Under the pieces are notes generated by a model. It saw only the letters and a list, made by a program, of their open reading frames with translations. It did no database searches and was not told the origin of the DNA. Shown piece by piece: positions 16,515-27,342 of a stretch of DNA of 64,000 nt (position 1 is its first letter; each line of letters begins with the position of its first letter). A program made the translations under genes and the position numbers. This DNA is from Bradyrhizobium tropiciagri (GTDB lineage Bacteria; Pseudomonadota; Alphaproteobacteria; Rhizobiales; Xanthobacteraceae): assembly GCF_001189845.1 (NCBI RefSeq), contig NZ_LFLZ01000023.1, positions 61,011-125,010 of the forward strand, read 5' to 3'.

Positions 16515-17488
16515 TGCCGAAAGCCGTCGTCTGCCGCGAGCTCGGCCCGCCCGAGCGTCTTCAGCTCGAGAACTTTGCCTCGGCGCCTTTGCAGCCCGGG
16601 CAGGTGCGCGTTGCGATCCGTGCCGCCGGGATCAATTTCCCCGACATCCTGATGGCCGCCGGCGAGTACCAGCTCAAGCCGCCGCTGCCGTTTACGCCGG
16701 GCTCGGAAGCCGCCGGCGATGTCGTCGAGGTCAACGACGCTGCCGGTGTCGCGGTCGGCGACAAGGTGATCGTCAAGATGCGCTTCGGCGCCTATTGCGA
16801 CGAGACGGTCGCCGTGCCGGCGCAGCTCGTGCCGGTGCCGTCGACCTTCGACTATGCGGAAGGCGCGACCTTCCTTGCCGCGCACGGCACGGCGTATCAC
16901 GCGCTGATCGACCGCGGGCAGATCAAGCCGGGTGAGGCGCTGCTGGTGCATGGTGCCGGCGGCGGCGTCGGGCTTGCCGCGGTCGAGATCGGCAAGCTGC
17001 TCGGCGCCACCGTGATCGCAGCGGCCTCGAGTGAGGAGAAGCTTGCGATTGCGAAAGAACGCGGCGCGGACCATCTCGTGCTCTATGCGCGCGAGCCGTT
17101 CCGCGATGCCGTCAAGCGCCTCACCGACGGACGCGGCGCCGATGTCGTATTCGATCCGGTTGGTGGAGAAGTGTTCGAGAACTCGATGCGCTGCATCAAC
17201 TGGGGCGCGCGGATTCTCGTCGTCGGCTTCACCGGTGGCATTGGGCTCGCCCGCACCAACCTGCTGATGATCAAAGGCGCGAGCGTGCTCGGCGTGCGCG
17301 CCGGCGAGGCGGTGCGCAAGGACCCCGCACTCGGCGAGGTCAGGTTCAAGGCGCTGAGCGAATGGGCCGAGGCCGGCCGGGTGCGGCCGAACATTTCGCA
17401 CCGGCTGCCGCTGGAGGATTACGCGAAGGCGATGCGGCTGTTGATCGAACGCAAGGCGATCGGCCGCGTGGCGTTGATGACCCGATAG
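16514..17488 (+). CDS. NADPH:quinone oxidoreductase family protein (MDR superfamily)
   Basis: A 324-aa medium-chain dehydrogenase/reductase of the quinone oxidoreductase type. The N-terminal GroES-like domain carries RAAGINFPDILMAAGEYQ and the Rossmann domain the LVHGAGGGVGLAAVEIGKLLG nucleotide-binding loop. Zinc-coordinating Cys/His residues of alcohol dehydrogenases are missing, as expected for this group. It is coupled to the upstream isomerase gene by a one-base overlap, implying a shared role in metabolism of reactive carbonyl or quinone compounds. The exact substrate is unknown. Confidence 0.9.
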   Translation: MPKAVVCRELGPPERLQLENFASAPLQPGQVRVAIRAAGINFPDILMAAGEYQLKPPLPFTPGSEAAGDVVEVNDAAGVAVGDKVIVKMRFGAYCDETVAVPAQLVPVPSTFDYAEGATFLAAHGTAYHALIDRGQIKPGEALLVHGAGGGVGLAAVEIGKLLGATVIAAASSEEKLAIAKERGADHLVLYAREPFRDAVKRLTDGRGADVVFDPVGGEVFENSMRCINWGARILVVGFTGGIGLARTNLLMIKGASVLGVRAGEAVRKDPALGEVRFKALSEWAEAGRVRPNISHRLPLEDYAKAMRLLIERKAIGRVALMTR

Positions 17489-17505
17489 CTCGTTGTTGGA
17501 AGATC

Positions 17506-17588
17506 GTCATTGCGAGCGCAGCGAAGCAATCCATATCCACCGCGGGGGCGGTATGGATTGCGTCGTCGCTTCGCTTCTCGCAATGACG
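17506..17588. repeat. Intergenic palindromic repeat, 'GTCATTGCGAG' family, copy 3
   Basis: Starts GTCATTGCGAGCGCAGCGAA and ends TCGCTTCTCGCAATGACG. It lies between two converging genes (quinone oxidoreductase and alpha/beta hydrolase), touching the end of the latter. It would form a hairpin in both transcripts. Confidence 0.85.
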
Positions 17589-17589
17589 G

Positions 17590-18260
17590 CTATGGTGTGC
17601 TGAATCTTCCATCCCGCAGAAACGCGATCGTCTGCGCGATTACTTCCCGGTTTCGCACCAGCCAGGGATGCGAGGTTCGGATCACGATGTGATCGGCCAT
17701 GCCGTCGAGCCTGGTGTTGGCGACCGACACCCTTCCGTCATGCGGCCGCGGCAGGGCCATCGAGGTGATCGGATAGACCGAGCGGTTGCCGGCGATGATG
17801 CCGGCTTCATAATCGATTGTGGGCAGCAGCCCGCTGGTCGCGGCATCGCGGCGGGTAACGAGCTGCTGGCCGGCCGGGCCGAAATAGGCACGATAGGGAG
17901 CGAGGTTCTTCAGCCGATCGGCGATCTCGCTGCCGCCGTTCGGCGTGCCCAGCATCACGACGCGGCCGAGCCGCGCCGGGCGATGTCGCGCCAGATAGAC
18001 GCGAGCCAAAAGCCCGCCCATCGAATGGCAGACCAAATGCACGGCGCCGTCGAGGCCTTGCGCGAAGCGATCGAGCGAGGGGTGGATGTCCTCGGCCAGC
18101 GCGTCGAGGGGCTTGCGCCGGCTGTCGTAGTCGAGATTGAGCGTGGCAAAGCCGGCATCATCAAGTGCCAGCCCCATCCTGCGAAACGAGCGCGCCGTCC
18201 TGCTGATGCCGTGCAGCAGGACGACGCCGTCAGGTGTGGACGCCGCTTGACGCCGTTCGC

Positions 18261-18264
<4 letters not shown>
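17590..18264 (-). CDS. Alpha/beta hydrolase, lipase/esterase-like
   Basis: A 224-aa serine hydrolase. VLLHGISRTARSF provides the oxyanion-hole HG motif and LVCHSMGGLLARVYLARH the nucleophile elbow (G/C-H-S-M-G). MLGTPNGGSE after it is typical of PGAP1/lipase-like hydrolases. No signal peptide is seen, so it is probably cytoplasmic. The start is a GTG whose GTGA overlaps the stop of the enoyl-CoA hydratase gene, giving tight coupling at the end of the large peptide-catabolic gene block. The substrate is unknown. Confidence 0.85.
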
Positions 18265-19151
<887 letters not shown>

Positions 19152-19286
19152 GGGGATGATTTCCTCTCGGTTTTCTTGAATGAACGGCGCTGGCGCGCGT
19201 CTCCATTCAGTTAACCCGGCAATCATCCGTTGTGAAGAAGTCGGATGCGCAGGCTTGGCTCCGCGCATCCGACTTGCGTTGAGGCG

Positions 19287-20705
19287 CTACTTCTTCGGCG
19301 GCGTCGGCCACGGCTTCTGCGGGCCGCGCAGGCCTTCGAATGCCTTGCCCATGCCGAGCACGCCGATGTCGTCGAAGCGGCGGCCGATGATCTGGACGCC
19401 GATCGGAAAGCCCTTCTTGTCGTAGCCGCCGTTGATCGACAGCGCGGGATTCTCCGACATATTCCACGGCACGGTAAAGCAGATGTGCTCGAACGGCTTC
19501 GCCGGGTCGTTGAGCGGTGCTGCGAACTCCGCCGGGAAGTTCACCACCGGCGACACCGGCGAGATCACATAGTCGACCTCGCAGAACAGTTTTGCAGCGG
19601 CTGCGCGGATCGCCATCGTCTGATTGAAGCCGCGCACCACGTCAACACCGGAAAGCTTCGCGCCGGCCTCGGCCCAGTTGAGGATATAGGGCAGGGTCTT
19701 GCCGCGATCGGCCTCAGACAATTTCGACAGCTCGTCCCAGGTCCGCGCACGCCAGAAATTGTCGAGCCCTTCGAGCATCTCGGGCGTCAGGATGCCGTCG
19801 ATCTCGGTGATCACAGCGCCGGCGGACTCGAATGCCTTCGCCGCCTTGACGGCGATTTCGCGAACGTCCTTCTCGACCTTCTGTCCGGATCCGGCATCGA
19901 GCATCAGCCCGATGCGCAGCTTGCGCGGCGACTTCTCCAGCGCCTTCCAGTTCACCTCCAGCGCCGGCAGGCTCATGCCATCGCGGCGATCGGGGCGCGA
20001 CAGCACGCTCATCATCAGCGCGGCGTCGTCGACGGTGCGGGTCATCGGCCCCGCGACGCGGCCGACATAGGGCGGGTCGATCGGGACGCGGCCAAGGCTC
20101 GGCTTCAGCGCGACGAGGCCGCACCAGGAGGCCGGCAGCCGCACCGAGCCGCCGATATCGGTGCCGAGATGCAGCGGGCCGTACCCGGCGGCACCGGCCG
20201 CGCCCGCGCCGGAACTCGAGCCGCCCGGGTTCTTGCTGACGTCCCAGGGATTGCGGGTGAGCGGGTGGAACGATGACAGCCCCGACGACAGCATGCCGTA
20301 ATCCGGCATCGTGGTCTTCGAGAAGATCACGCAGCCGGCTTCGCGCAGCCGCGCGGCAGGCGGGGCATCCTTCTCCGCTGGCGCGAGCTTGACGCTCATC
20401 GTGCCCAGCGGCACCGGCTGTCCCTTGGTCGCGACGTTATCCTTGATGGTCGCGGGCACGCCGTCGAGCGTGCCGGCCGGCTCGGCTTGCTGCCAACGCT
20501 CGGTCGAGGCCTTGGCGACCTTCCGCGCCCCGTCGGGGTCGTACAGGTACAGTGCCTTGATGTGCGGCTCCCAGGTCGCGACCTGGGAGATGATTTCCTC
20601 GAGCACTTCGGACGGCGAGAACTGCTTGGCACGATAGCCGGCGAGCAGGTCGACGGCCGAGAGATCGTGCAGCGACGTGATGGCGTCCCCTTTCGGCTTA
20701 TGCAT
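19287..20705 (-). CDS. Amidase (amidase signature family)
   Basis: A 472-aa amidase-signature enzyme that hydrolyses carboxamides. The catalytic Ser-cisSer-Lys elements are visible: Lys in PATIKDNVATKG, and the Gly/Ser-rich stretch GGSSSGAGAAGAAG followed by GTDIGGSVRLPAS containing the nucleophile. ATG 20705 (MHKPKGDAITSL) lies within the last codons of the upstream M20D gene (8-nt overlap), which fixes the start; the longer open frame upstream is the shadow of that gene. It forms a hydrolase set with the M20D and M81 proteins downstream of the ABC importer, suggesting amide or peptide-derivative catabolism. Confidence 0.9.
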   Translation of the reverse strand: MHKPKGDAITSLHDLSAVDLLAGYRAKQFSPSEVLEEIISQVATWEPHIKALYLYDPDGARKVAKASTERWQQAEPAGTLDGVPATIKDNVATKGQPVPLGTMSVKLAPAEKDAPPAARLREAGCVIFSKTTMPDYGMLSSGLSSFHPLTRNPWDVSKNPGGSSSGAGAAGAAGYGPLHLGTDIGGSVRLPASWCGLVALKPSLGRVPIDPPYVGRVAGPMTRTVDDAALMMSVLSRPDRRDGMSLPALEVNWKALEKSPRKLRIGLMLDAGSGQKVEKDVREIAVKAAKAFESAGAVITEIDGILTPEMLEGLDNFWRARTWDELSKLSEADRGKTLPYILNWAEAGAKLSGVDVVRGFNQTMAIRAAAAKLFCEVDYVISPVSPVVNFPAEFAAPLNDPAKPFEHICFTVPWNMSENPALSINGGYDKKGFPIGVQIIGRRFDDIGVLGMGKAFEGLRGPQKPWPTPPKK

Positions 20706-21870
20706 GCGCACCTGCCGGCATGCGTTTCTCGATGATGCGGGCGAACATGCTGGCGCCGATCGGCAGGATCTTGTCGTCGAGAACGTAACCGGGATTGTGC
20801 ACGGGCACTGAACCGTCATGACCGACCCAGAAATACGCACCGGGAACGGCCTGCATCATGTCTGCGAAATCCTCGCTGCCCATCTTGGGCGTCGAGCGGG
20901 TGATTACCTTGGCCGAATCGACCACAGTGCGCGCGACTTCCTCGACCACGCGGGACTGCTCTTCCTGATTGACCAGCACGCTGAAGCCGTCGCGGATCTC
21001 AACCGAGATTTCGGCGTCATATGCTGCCGCAAAGCCGGCGCAGATCTCGCGCATGCGCTTGCGGATCAGCGCGCGGATCTCCTCGGAGAAGCAGCGCACC
21101 GTACCGCACATCCAGGCATCCCCGGGAATGACGTTGTAGGCCGAACCGGAATGGATCTGGGTGATCGACAGCACCGCTGCCTCCAGCGGATCGACGTTGC
21201 GGCTGACGATCGACTGCAGCGCCTGTCCGAGCGTCATTGCGATCACCACCGCGTCCTTGGAACGTTCCGGCATCGCGCCATGGGCGCCATAGCCCTGGAT
21301 CCTGATGTCGAAGAAGTCGGCCGCGGCCATCGCCGGGCCCGGCAGGATCGCGATCTCGCCATGGTTGAGGTCGGGCGCGTTGTGCAGGCCATAGACCTCG
21401 TCGCAGGGGAACTGCTTGAACAGGCCGTCCTTGATCATGGCGCGGGCGCCGCCGAGGCCTTCCTCGGCCGGCTGGAAGATGAAATGCACGGTGCCGTCGA
21501 AATTGCGGGTTTCGGCGAGATAGCGCGCCGAGCCGAGCAGCATCGTGGTGTGACCGTCGTGGCCGCAGCCGTGGAAGCGGCCGGGGATGGTCGAACGCCA
21601 CTTCAGATTGGTGTTCTCTTCCATCGGCAGCGCGTCCATGTCGGCGCGCAGGCCGATTTTCTTGGTGCCGTTGCCCTTGCCCTTGAGCACGCCGACCACG
21701 CCGGTGCCGCCGAGGCCGCGATGCACCTCGATGCCCCAGCTCGTCAGCTTCTCGGCGACGATGCCTGAGGTGCGGACCTCCTCGAAGCCGATCTCGGGAT
21801 GCGCATGCAGATCCCGTCTGATGGCGGTGAGTTCGTCGGCAAAACTGTCGATGCGCTCAATGGTCGGCAT
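20698..21870 (-). CDS. M20D family amidohydrolase (hippurate/N-acyl-amino-acid hydrolase type)
   Basis: A 390-aa M20D metallo-hydrolase that cleaves N-acyl or aromatic-acyl amino acids. Metal-ligand motifs are RADMDALPMEE, FHGCGHDGHTTMLLG (bridging Cys and His), QPAEEGLGGARAM (Glu-Glu) and HNAPDLNHGE. The dimerisation/lid domain sits in the middle, beginning near GYGAHGAMPERSKDA. It starts 6 nt after the M81 gene ends and overlaps the amidase start by 8 nt, so all three are one transcriptional unit. Confidence 0.92.
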   Translation of the reverse strand: MPTIERIDSFADELTAIRRDLHAHPEIGFEEVRTSGIVAEKLTSWGIEVHRGLGGTGVVGVLKGKGNGTKKIGLRADMDALPMEENTNLKWRSTIPGRFHGCGHDGHTTMLLGSARYLAETRNFDGTVHFIFQPAEEGLGGARAMIKDGLFKQFPCDEVYGLHNAPDLNHGEIAILPGPAMAAADFFDIRIQGYGAHGAMPERSKDAVVIAMTLGQALQSIVSRNVDPLEAAVLSITQIHSGSAYNVIPGDAWMCGTVRCFSEEIRALIRKRMREICAGFAAAYDAEISVEIRDGFSVLVNQEEQSRVVEEVARTVVDSAKVITRSTPKMGSEDFADMMQAVPGAYFWVGHDGSVPVHNPGYVLDDKILPIGASMFARIIEKRMPAGAHA

Positions 21871-21876
21871 GGCTGT

Positions 21877-23397
21877 CTATCCGTCTGTGCGTGATGGGGA
21901 GGTGGGTGTGAACGTGGGGCCGTTAGGCTTGATACGAATGCCGGGCCGCAAATGTTTCCACGGCAGCGTGGCGGTGTCGGCCGGCATTGCGCCGGGCGCG
22001 GCGCAGATCAGCAGTTTCTCGGCGATCGGTTCGAAATCGGCGCGGAAATGCACCGAGCTCTTGTTGACCAGGATCTTCTGCGCGGTCGGCTCGATGCCGA
22101 CATAGCGGTACATCGACTGGTCGGCAAGCTGGGCCTTGTAGGAGCCGACGACGACGCGGACGTCGCCGACCCGGAGGCAGGCCGAAGGGCCCATATCCAT
22201 GTCGCGGCCGCCGAAATAGGGGCCGGGCGCCACGAACTTGCCGTCCGACAGTTTCTCGACGACGAAAGTCTCCCGGTAGGGCGCGTCGCCGGGAATGCCG
22301 GACTTGCCGCCGAGCTCGAGCGTGACTGACGCGCCGACGCCGGCCGTATGTGCAGCCTTGGCCGATTGCGGGTCATAGATCACGCCGGTCGCGGCGCTCG
22401 CTCGGTTGCGCACCAGCGCGCGCAGCATGCCCGTGGTGTCGGAATCGCCGCCGGCGCCGGGATTGTCCTGGGTGTCGGCGATGATGATCGGCTTGCTTGC
22501 CGACTTCGCCAGTTCCATCGCCAGCTGCACGCCTTCGTCCGGCGAATAGATCCGGCCGTCGAAATCGTCCTCATGGCTCTCGACGAGGGCCACGACCTTG
22601 TCGGCGGCCGCATCCGCATCGGCCTGCGTCCGGCCATAGGCGAACACGCTTGGCCCGCAGTCCCTGAAGTCAGCCGCCGGGAAGCCCGGCGCAAACGACA
22701 GCGTCGGCACCGTGTCGCTCTCAAGGGCGGCGAGCTTTTGATAGATGCCTTTGGTCGGCTGGTCGTTGGTGCACTGCCAGCTGATCGGGATCAGGAATGG
22801 TAATTGCCGGAATGCCTTGGCAAAGCGCTGTCCGGACTTGAGCATCAGCGCCAGATGCCGCGCGCAGGCGCGGCCGGTGTCGGCCATGTCGACATGCGGG
22901 TAGGTGCGGTAGGCGATCAGCGCATCGGCATGTTCGACCATCTTGGGCGAGACGTTCGCGTGCAGATCGAGGCTCACCACCAGCGGCAGATCATTGCCGA
23001 TGGCCTTGCGCACACGGGCGAGGGTTTCGCCTTCACCGTCGTCATGATGCTCGGTGACCATGGCACCGTGCAGGTCGAGATAGACCGCGTCGATCGGCCC
23101 GGCCGCGACAATGCCGTCGACCATTTCCGTGACAATTCGCTCGAACGCGTCCTTGCTGACATGCGCCGACGGGCTCGCCGCGGCGAAGATCGTCGGCACC
23201 AGCTCCCAGCCATCGGCTTCCGCGGTTTCGACGAATCCGGCGAGGCCGACATTGATCTTGCGCATGACCTTGAGCACGTCGGCGCCATGCGTCATCGACG
23301 GCCAGCCGCCGCCATGCACGAAGTCGTCATAGGTTGCCTTCGTCGGTGCGAAGGTGTTGGTCTCGTGCAGGAAGCCGCCAACGGCAATGCGGGTCAT
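21877..23397 (-). CDS. M81 family metallopeptidase (MlrC/microcystinase-like)
   Basis: A 506-aa protein of the M81 (MlrC) family, zinc peptidases named after the enzyme that degrades linearised microcystin. The N-terminal motif GGFLHETNTFAPTKATYDDF, the DLHGAMVTEHHDDGEGE segment and DLHANVS supply His/Asp metal ligands. The C-terminal MlrC domain contains ADTQDNPGAGGDSDTTGM. ATG 23397 is used; a TTG one codon earlier is also in frame. In alphaproteobacteria such genes usually accompany dipeptide-type ABC importers, as here. A 229-nt gap with a repeat remnant separates it from the ATPase gene, so it may also have its own promoter. Confidence 0.92.
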   Translation of the reverse strand: MTRIAVGGFLHETNTFAPTKATYDDFVHGGGWPSMTHGADVLKVMRKINVGLAGFVETAEADGWELVPTIFAAASPSAHVSKDAFERIVTEMVDGIVAAGPIDAVYLDLHGAMVTEHHDDGEGETLARVRKAIGNDLPLVVSLDLHANVSPKMVEHADALIAYRTYPHVDMADTGRACARHLALMLKSGQRFAKAFRQLPFLIPISWQCTNDQPTKGIYQKLAALESDTVPTLSFAPGFPAADFRDCGPSVFAYGRTQADADAAADKVVALVESHEDDFDGRIYSPDEGVQLAMELAKSASKPIIIADTQDNPGAGGDSDTTGMLRALVRNRASAATGVIYDPQSAKAAHTAGVGASVTLELGGKSGIPGDAPYRETFVVEKLSDGKFVAPGPYFGGRDMDMGPSACLRVGDVRVVVGSYKAQLADQSMYRYVGIEPTAQKILVNKSSVHFRADFEPIAEKLLICAAPGAMPADTATLPWKHLRPGIRIKPNGPTFTPTSPSRTDG

Positions 23398-23467
23398 CAA
23401 GATCTCGACAGGTTTCTTCGATGATGAGGCGATTTGGAAGCAATCGCATCATCCCATCATTTCAGTT

Positions 23468-23514
23468 GAGCATGACCGTTCGAAAGCCGGTTCGCCTCTT
23501 CCGGATCGCGCTCT
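23468..23514. repeat. Degenerate 'GCATGATC' palindromic repeat remnant
   Basis: GAGCATGACCGTTCGAAAGC ... TTCCGGATCGCGCTCT resembles the better-preserved element at 35160-35212 but carries several substitutions in both arms. It lies in the gap between the double ATPase gene and the M81 gene. Confidence 0.5.
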
Positions 23515-23626
23515 AGCGCGCGACGTTAAGCGTGTCGTCGCGCCAAGCGCAAGTCGGCGAGCACTGCCGGAATTGCATGCCCTATGGGCGTATTGAAAGG
23601 CCCACAGTTCAGGCTAAGGCTAAAGA

Positions 23627-25291
23627 CTAGGCCGTTGCCACAATGCCTTCCGAAACCGGGCGGAAGTTGGCGAAGTCCCAACCGCGCCCGGGTGCCGCAT
23701 CGAGCAGCGCGCGGGTATAGGCCTGTTGCGGATTGGTCAGTACCTCGGCGGCCGGCCCCTGTTCCACGACCCGTCCACGCTGCATCACAGCGACATCGTC
23801 GCAGATTTGTGCGGCGACGCGCAAATCATGCGTGATGAACAACAGCGCGATGCCGAGCCGCCGCTGGATCTCGTCGAGCAGATCCAGAACCTGCGCCTGC
23901 ACCGAGACGTCGAGCGCGGATACGGCTTCATCAGCCACCAGCACGTCGGGATCGAGCGCCAGCGCGCGCGCGATCGCGATGCGCTGGCGTTGGCCGCCGG
24001 AGAACTGGTGCGGATAGCGCGAGATCGCATCGGGCGGCAAGTGGACGAGCTCGAGCAGCTCGCGGGCCCGCGCCAGCGCGTCCTTGCGCGGCATGCCGTA
24101 ATTGATCGGACCCTCCGCGATGCTCTCGCCGACGGTGACACGCGGATTGAGCGAGCGGTAGGGGTCCTGGAAGATGATCTGGATCTTCTGGCGATGCGGC
24201 TGCAACAGCCGCCGCGACAGGTCGGAGATCTCGCGGCCGGCGAGGCGCACGCCGCCCGAAGTCGGATCGATCAGGCGGACAATGCAGCGCGCCACCGTCG
24301 ATTTGCCGGAGCCGCTTTCGCCGACGATGCCGAGCGTGCGGCCCTTGCGCAAGGTGAGGGTGACGTTGCTGGCGGCGGCGACCTCGCGGGCTTTGCCGTA
24401 CAGCGACCGCTCCCGGTAGATCTTGCTGAGCTCGTTGGCTTCCAGCACCACCGGCTCTGATGTTTCCGGCCGCGGCGCGCGTGGCACCAGGCTCGGCACG
24501 GAGGATAGCAAGTTGCGGGTGTAGTCCATCTTCGGCGTGCGCAGCACGTCCTGCAGCGGGCCGGCTTCGACCAGCCTTCCGTGCCGCATCACCGCGACGC
24601 GGTCGGCGATCTCGGCCACCACGCCCATATCGTGGGTGATGAACAGAACAGCCGTGCCGTGATCGCGTTGCAGGTCTCGGATCAGCGTCAGGATCTGCTT
24701 CTGGGTGGTGACGTCGAGCGCCGTGGTCGGCTCGTCCGCGATCAGAAGCTTCGGTTCCAGCACCAGCGCCATCGCGATCATGATGCGCTGGCGCTGGCCG
24801 CCGGAGAGGCGGTGAGGGTAGGAGGAGAAGATGCGCTCCACGTCCGGCAGCCGCACATGCTCCATCATCGCCAGGATCTTCTGACGCCGCGCACGCGAGT
24901 CGAGATCGGTATGGGCGCGCAGCACCTCGTCGATCTGGCGGCCGACCGGCACCACCGGATTGAGCGCGGTCATCGGTTCCTGGAAGATCATCGCCATCCG
25001 GGTCGCGCGCAATTGGCGCAGCCGCCGGTCGGTCGCGGTGAGTAGTTCCTCGCCGACCAGCTTGACGCTGCCGCCCGACGGCACCAGCGTGCCCTTCTGC
25101 TGCAGGCCCATCACGGTGAGCGAGGTCACCGACTTGCCGGAGCCGCTTTCGCCGACCAGGCACAGCGTCTCGCCTTCGTGCACTTGCAGCGACAGGTCGT
25201 CGATGATGCGATGCGCGTCCGCCTTGCGGCCGAGGCCGACGACGAGATTGTTGATGTCGAGGACGACGTTGGAAGAGTTCGTTGTGGTCAC
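23627..25291 (-). CDS. ABC transporter ATP-binding protein, fused DppD-DppF type
   Basis: A 554-aa protein with two complete ATPase cassettes in tandem. Cassette 1 (about 8-265) has Walker A GESGSGKSVTSLT, signature RLSGGQRQRIMIAMAL and Walker B KLLIADEPTTALD. Cassette 2 (about 285-545) has Walker A GESGSGKSTVARC, signature QFSGGQRQRIAIARAL and Walker B DVLVADEAVSALDVS. The fusion replaces the separate D and F subunits of dipeptide/oligopeptide importers. In the second Walker B the usual P is A (DEAVSALD), a common substitution. The start overlaps the end of the permease gene by 4 nt. Confidence 0.94.
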   Translation of the reverse strand: MTTTNSSNVVLDINNLVVGLGRKADAHRIIDDLSLQVHEGETLCLVGESGSGKSVTSLTVMGLQQKGTLVPSGGSVKLVGEELLTATDRRLRQLRATRMAMIFQEPMTALNPVVPVGRQIDEVLRAHTDLDSRARRQKILAMMEHVRLPDVERIFSSYPHRLSGGQRQRIMIAMALVLEPKLLIADEPTTALDVTTQKQILTLIRDLQRDHGTAVLFITHDMGVVAEIADRVAVMRHGRLVEAGPLQDVLRTPKMDYTRNLLSSVPSLVPRAPRPETSEPVVLEANELSKIYRERSLYGKAREVAAASNVTLTLRKGRTLGIVGESGSGKSTVARCIVRLIDPTSGGVRLAGREISDLSRRLLQPHRQKIQIIFQDPYRSLNPRVTVGESIAEGPINYGMPRKDALARARELLELVHLPPDAISRYPHQFSGGQRQRIAIARALALDPDVLVADEAVSALDVSVQAQVLDLLDEIQRRLGIALLFITHDLRVAAQICDDVAVMQRGRVVEQGPAAEVLTNPQQAYTRALLDAAPGRGWDFANFRPVSEGIVATA

Positions 25292-26175
25292 TTGCCCTCA
25301 CGCTGCTTCATGCGGGGATCGAGCGCGTCGCGGGCGGCGTCGCCGATCAGATTGACGCTGAGGATGGCGATCGAGAGCAGCAGCCCCGGCCAGAAGATCA
25401 GCGACGGCTTGACCTGGAAATAGGCGCGGCCCTCGGCCATGATGTTGCCCCAGGTCGGCGTTTCCGGCGAGATGCCGGCGCCGAGGAACGACAGGATGGC
25501 CTCGGTCAGGATCGCGGATGCGCAAACGTAGGTGCCTTGCACGATCAGCGGCGCGATCGTGTTCGGCATCAGATGCCGCCACATGATCTTCGGCAGGCTC
25601 GAGCCGAGCGAGATTGCGGCCTCGACATAGGGTTCCTCGCGCGCGGTCAGCACCACCGAGCGCACCAGGCGTGCCACGCGCGGAATCTCGGGGATGGTGA
25701 TCGCGATCATCACGGTCCAGATGCTGGCGCCGGACAGCGACACCACGGCGATCGCGAGCAGGATGGCGGGGATCGCCATCAGGCCGTCCATCACGCGCAT
25801 CATCACCGCATCGACCCAGCGGAAGAAGCCGGCGACGAGGCCGATCAGGAGCCCGACGCCGATCGAGCAGACGGCGGCGCCGAGCCCGATCACCAGCGAG
25901 ATCCGCGCGCCGTAGATGATGCGCGACAGCAGGTCGCGTCCATAGGCATCGGTGCCGAGCAAATATTGCGCGCTCGACGGCTTCAGCCGCTGCGCCGGCG
26001 TCAGCAAGAGTGGATCATGGGGCGCAAGGAGCGGCGCGAAGATCGCCATCAGGATGATGAGGACGAGGCAGACCGTCGCAACCGCGATGATCGGCGTTGA
26101 CGTCAGGAAGCCGAATTTGACGCGGAACGGCCGGGTGACGGGGAGAGAGGATTCAGGGAGGGTATCGATCGCCAT
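25288..26175 (-). CDS. ABC transporter permease, DppC-like
   Basis: A 295-aa inner-membrane permease with about six hydrophobic segments, an N-terminal cytoplasmic lead (MAIDTLPESSLPVTRPFRVK) and the first helix around residues 30-55. GTDAYGRDLLSRIIYGARIS and the EAA-type loop YVEAAISLGSSLPKIMWRHL are characteristic of DppC/OppC proteins. It pairs with the DppB-like permease (3-nt gap upstream) and the double ATPase (4-nt overlap downstream). Confidence 0.93.
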   Translation of the reverse strand: MAIDTLPESSLPVTRPFRVKFGFLTSTPIIAVATVCLVLIILMAIFAPLLAPHDPLLLTPAQRLKPSSAQYLLGTDAYGRDLLSRIIYGARISLVIGLGAAVCSIGVGLLIGLVAGFFRWVDAVMMRVMDGLMAIPAILLAIAVVSLSGASIWTVMIAITIPEIPRVARLVRSVVLTAREEPYVEAAISLGSSLPKIMWRHLMPNTIAPLIVQGTYVCASAILTEAILSFLGAGISPETPTWGNIMAEGRAYFQVKPSLIFWPGLLLSIAILSVNLIGDAARDALDPRMKQREGK

Positions 26176-26178
26176 CGC

Positions 26179-27183
26179 TCAGTACCGGATACGAGGATCG
26201 AGCAGGGTGTAGGCAACGTCGATCAACAGATTGACGCCGACATAGATGCCCGACGTCAGAAGGATCATGGCCTGGATCACCGGATAGTCGCGCGCCAGCA
26301 CCGCATCGACGGTGAGGCGGCCGATGCCGGGCAGGTTGAACACGCTCTCGGTGACGACGACGCCCGAGATCAGCAGCGCGAAGCCGGAACCGATCACGGT
26401 GATGACGGGCACCGCCGCGTTGCGCAGCGCATGGCGCAGCAGCACGCCGGTCTCGCCGATGCCCTTGGCGCGCGCGGTGCGCACGTAATCCTCACCCAGC
26501 ACATCGAGCATCGAGGCCCGCGTCATGCGTGCGATCAGCGCGACATAGATGAAGGAGAGGGTGCAGGTCGGCAGGATGAGGCGTTCGAAGAACGGACCGA
26601 AGCTGTCCCTCACGCAGGCGGCGGCCTGCAGCGTGCTGAGCGAATTCGGCGGCGCTTTCGCGCAGGCCGACATGATGCTCTTGTAGCCTTGCACCGGCAC
26701 CCAGCGCAGGTCGATCGCAAAGAACTGGATCAGCACATAGCCGATCACGAACACCGGCACCGAGAAGCCGAGCACCGACAGCCCCATCACGAAGCGGTCG
26801 ATCCAGGTGCCGTGCTTCCACGCCGCGATCACGCCGAGCGGCACCGCGACCAGGATCGAGAGGGTGATGGTGGCGAGCGCAACCGCAATCGACGGCTCGA
26901 GGCGCGGGCCGATCATCTCGAGGATCGGCTTGTTCGAGATCAGGGAGACGCCGAGGTCGCCGTGCAGCAGCTTGGCGACCCAGGTGTAGAACTGGATGTA
27001 GATCGGCTCGTTGAGACCGAGCGAGGTGCGGATGCGATCGAGCTGTTCGGGCGTCGCGTTGTCACCGGCGAGAATGGCGGCCGGGTCGCCCGGCGTCAGC
27101 CGCAGCAACAGGAACACGAACAGAGCAACCACGCCCATCACGGGAATGGCGGCGAGGATGCGGCGAAGCAGATATCCGAGCAA
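26179..27183 (-). CDS. ABC transporter permease, DppB-like
   Basis: A 334-aa inner-membrane permease with about six to seven membrane segments. RLTPGDPAAILAGDNATPEQL after the first helix and GEDYVRTARAKGIGETGVLL in the EAA loop mark the DppB/OppB family. The start is taken as TTG 27183 because the protein then begins LGYLLRRILAAIPVM, matching how DppB proteins start. A longer frame up to 27267 exists but adds unlikely sequence, so the start is uncertain. A lumenal insertion with two Cys (around ACAKAPPNSL...AACVRDS) is longer than usual. Confidence 0.9.
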   Translation of the reverse strand: MLGYLLRRILAAIPVMGVVALFVFLLLRLTPGDPAAILAGDNATPEQLDRIRTSLGLNEPIYIQFYTWVAKLLHGDLGVSLISNKPILEMIGPRLEPSIAVALATITLSILVAVPLGVIAAWKHGTWIDRFVMGLSVLGFSVPVFVIGYVLIQFFAIDLRWVPVQGYKSIMSACAKAPPNSLSTLQAAACVRDSFGPFFERLILPTCTLSFIYVALIARMTRASMLDVLGEDYVRTARAKGIGETGVLLRHALRNAAVPVITVIGSGFALLISGVVVTESVFNLPGIGRLTVDAVLARDYPVIQAMILLTSGIYVGVNLLIDVAYTLLDPRIRY

Positions 27184-27342
27184 ATTGGATCCGTTGGGTT
27201 GTGGTCGATGAAGTCCCCAGCGGGACCGTTGCACACCGGACCGTAGCACAGATGGTAGAGGACACACTGGAGAACTTCAGCAAGTCCCATGCCATCGGTG
27301 CTGCGGTTTTTGCGGTGCAGCTAGTCGGTCCTGTTGGCGTGA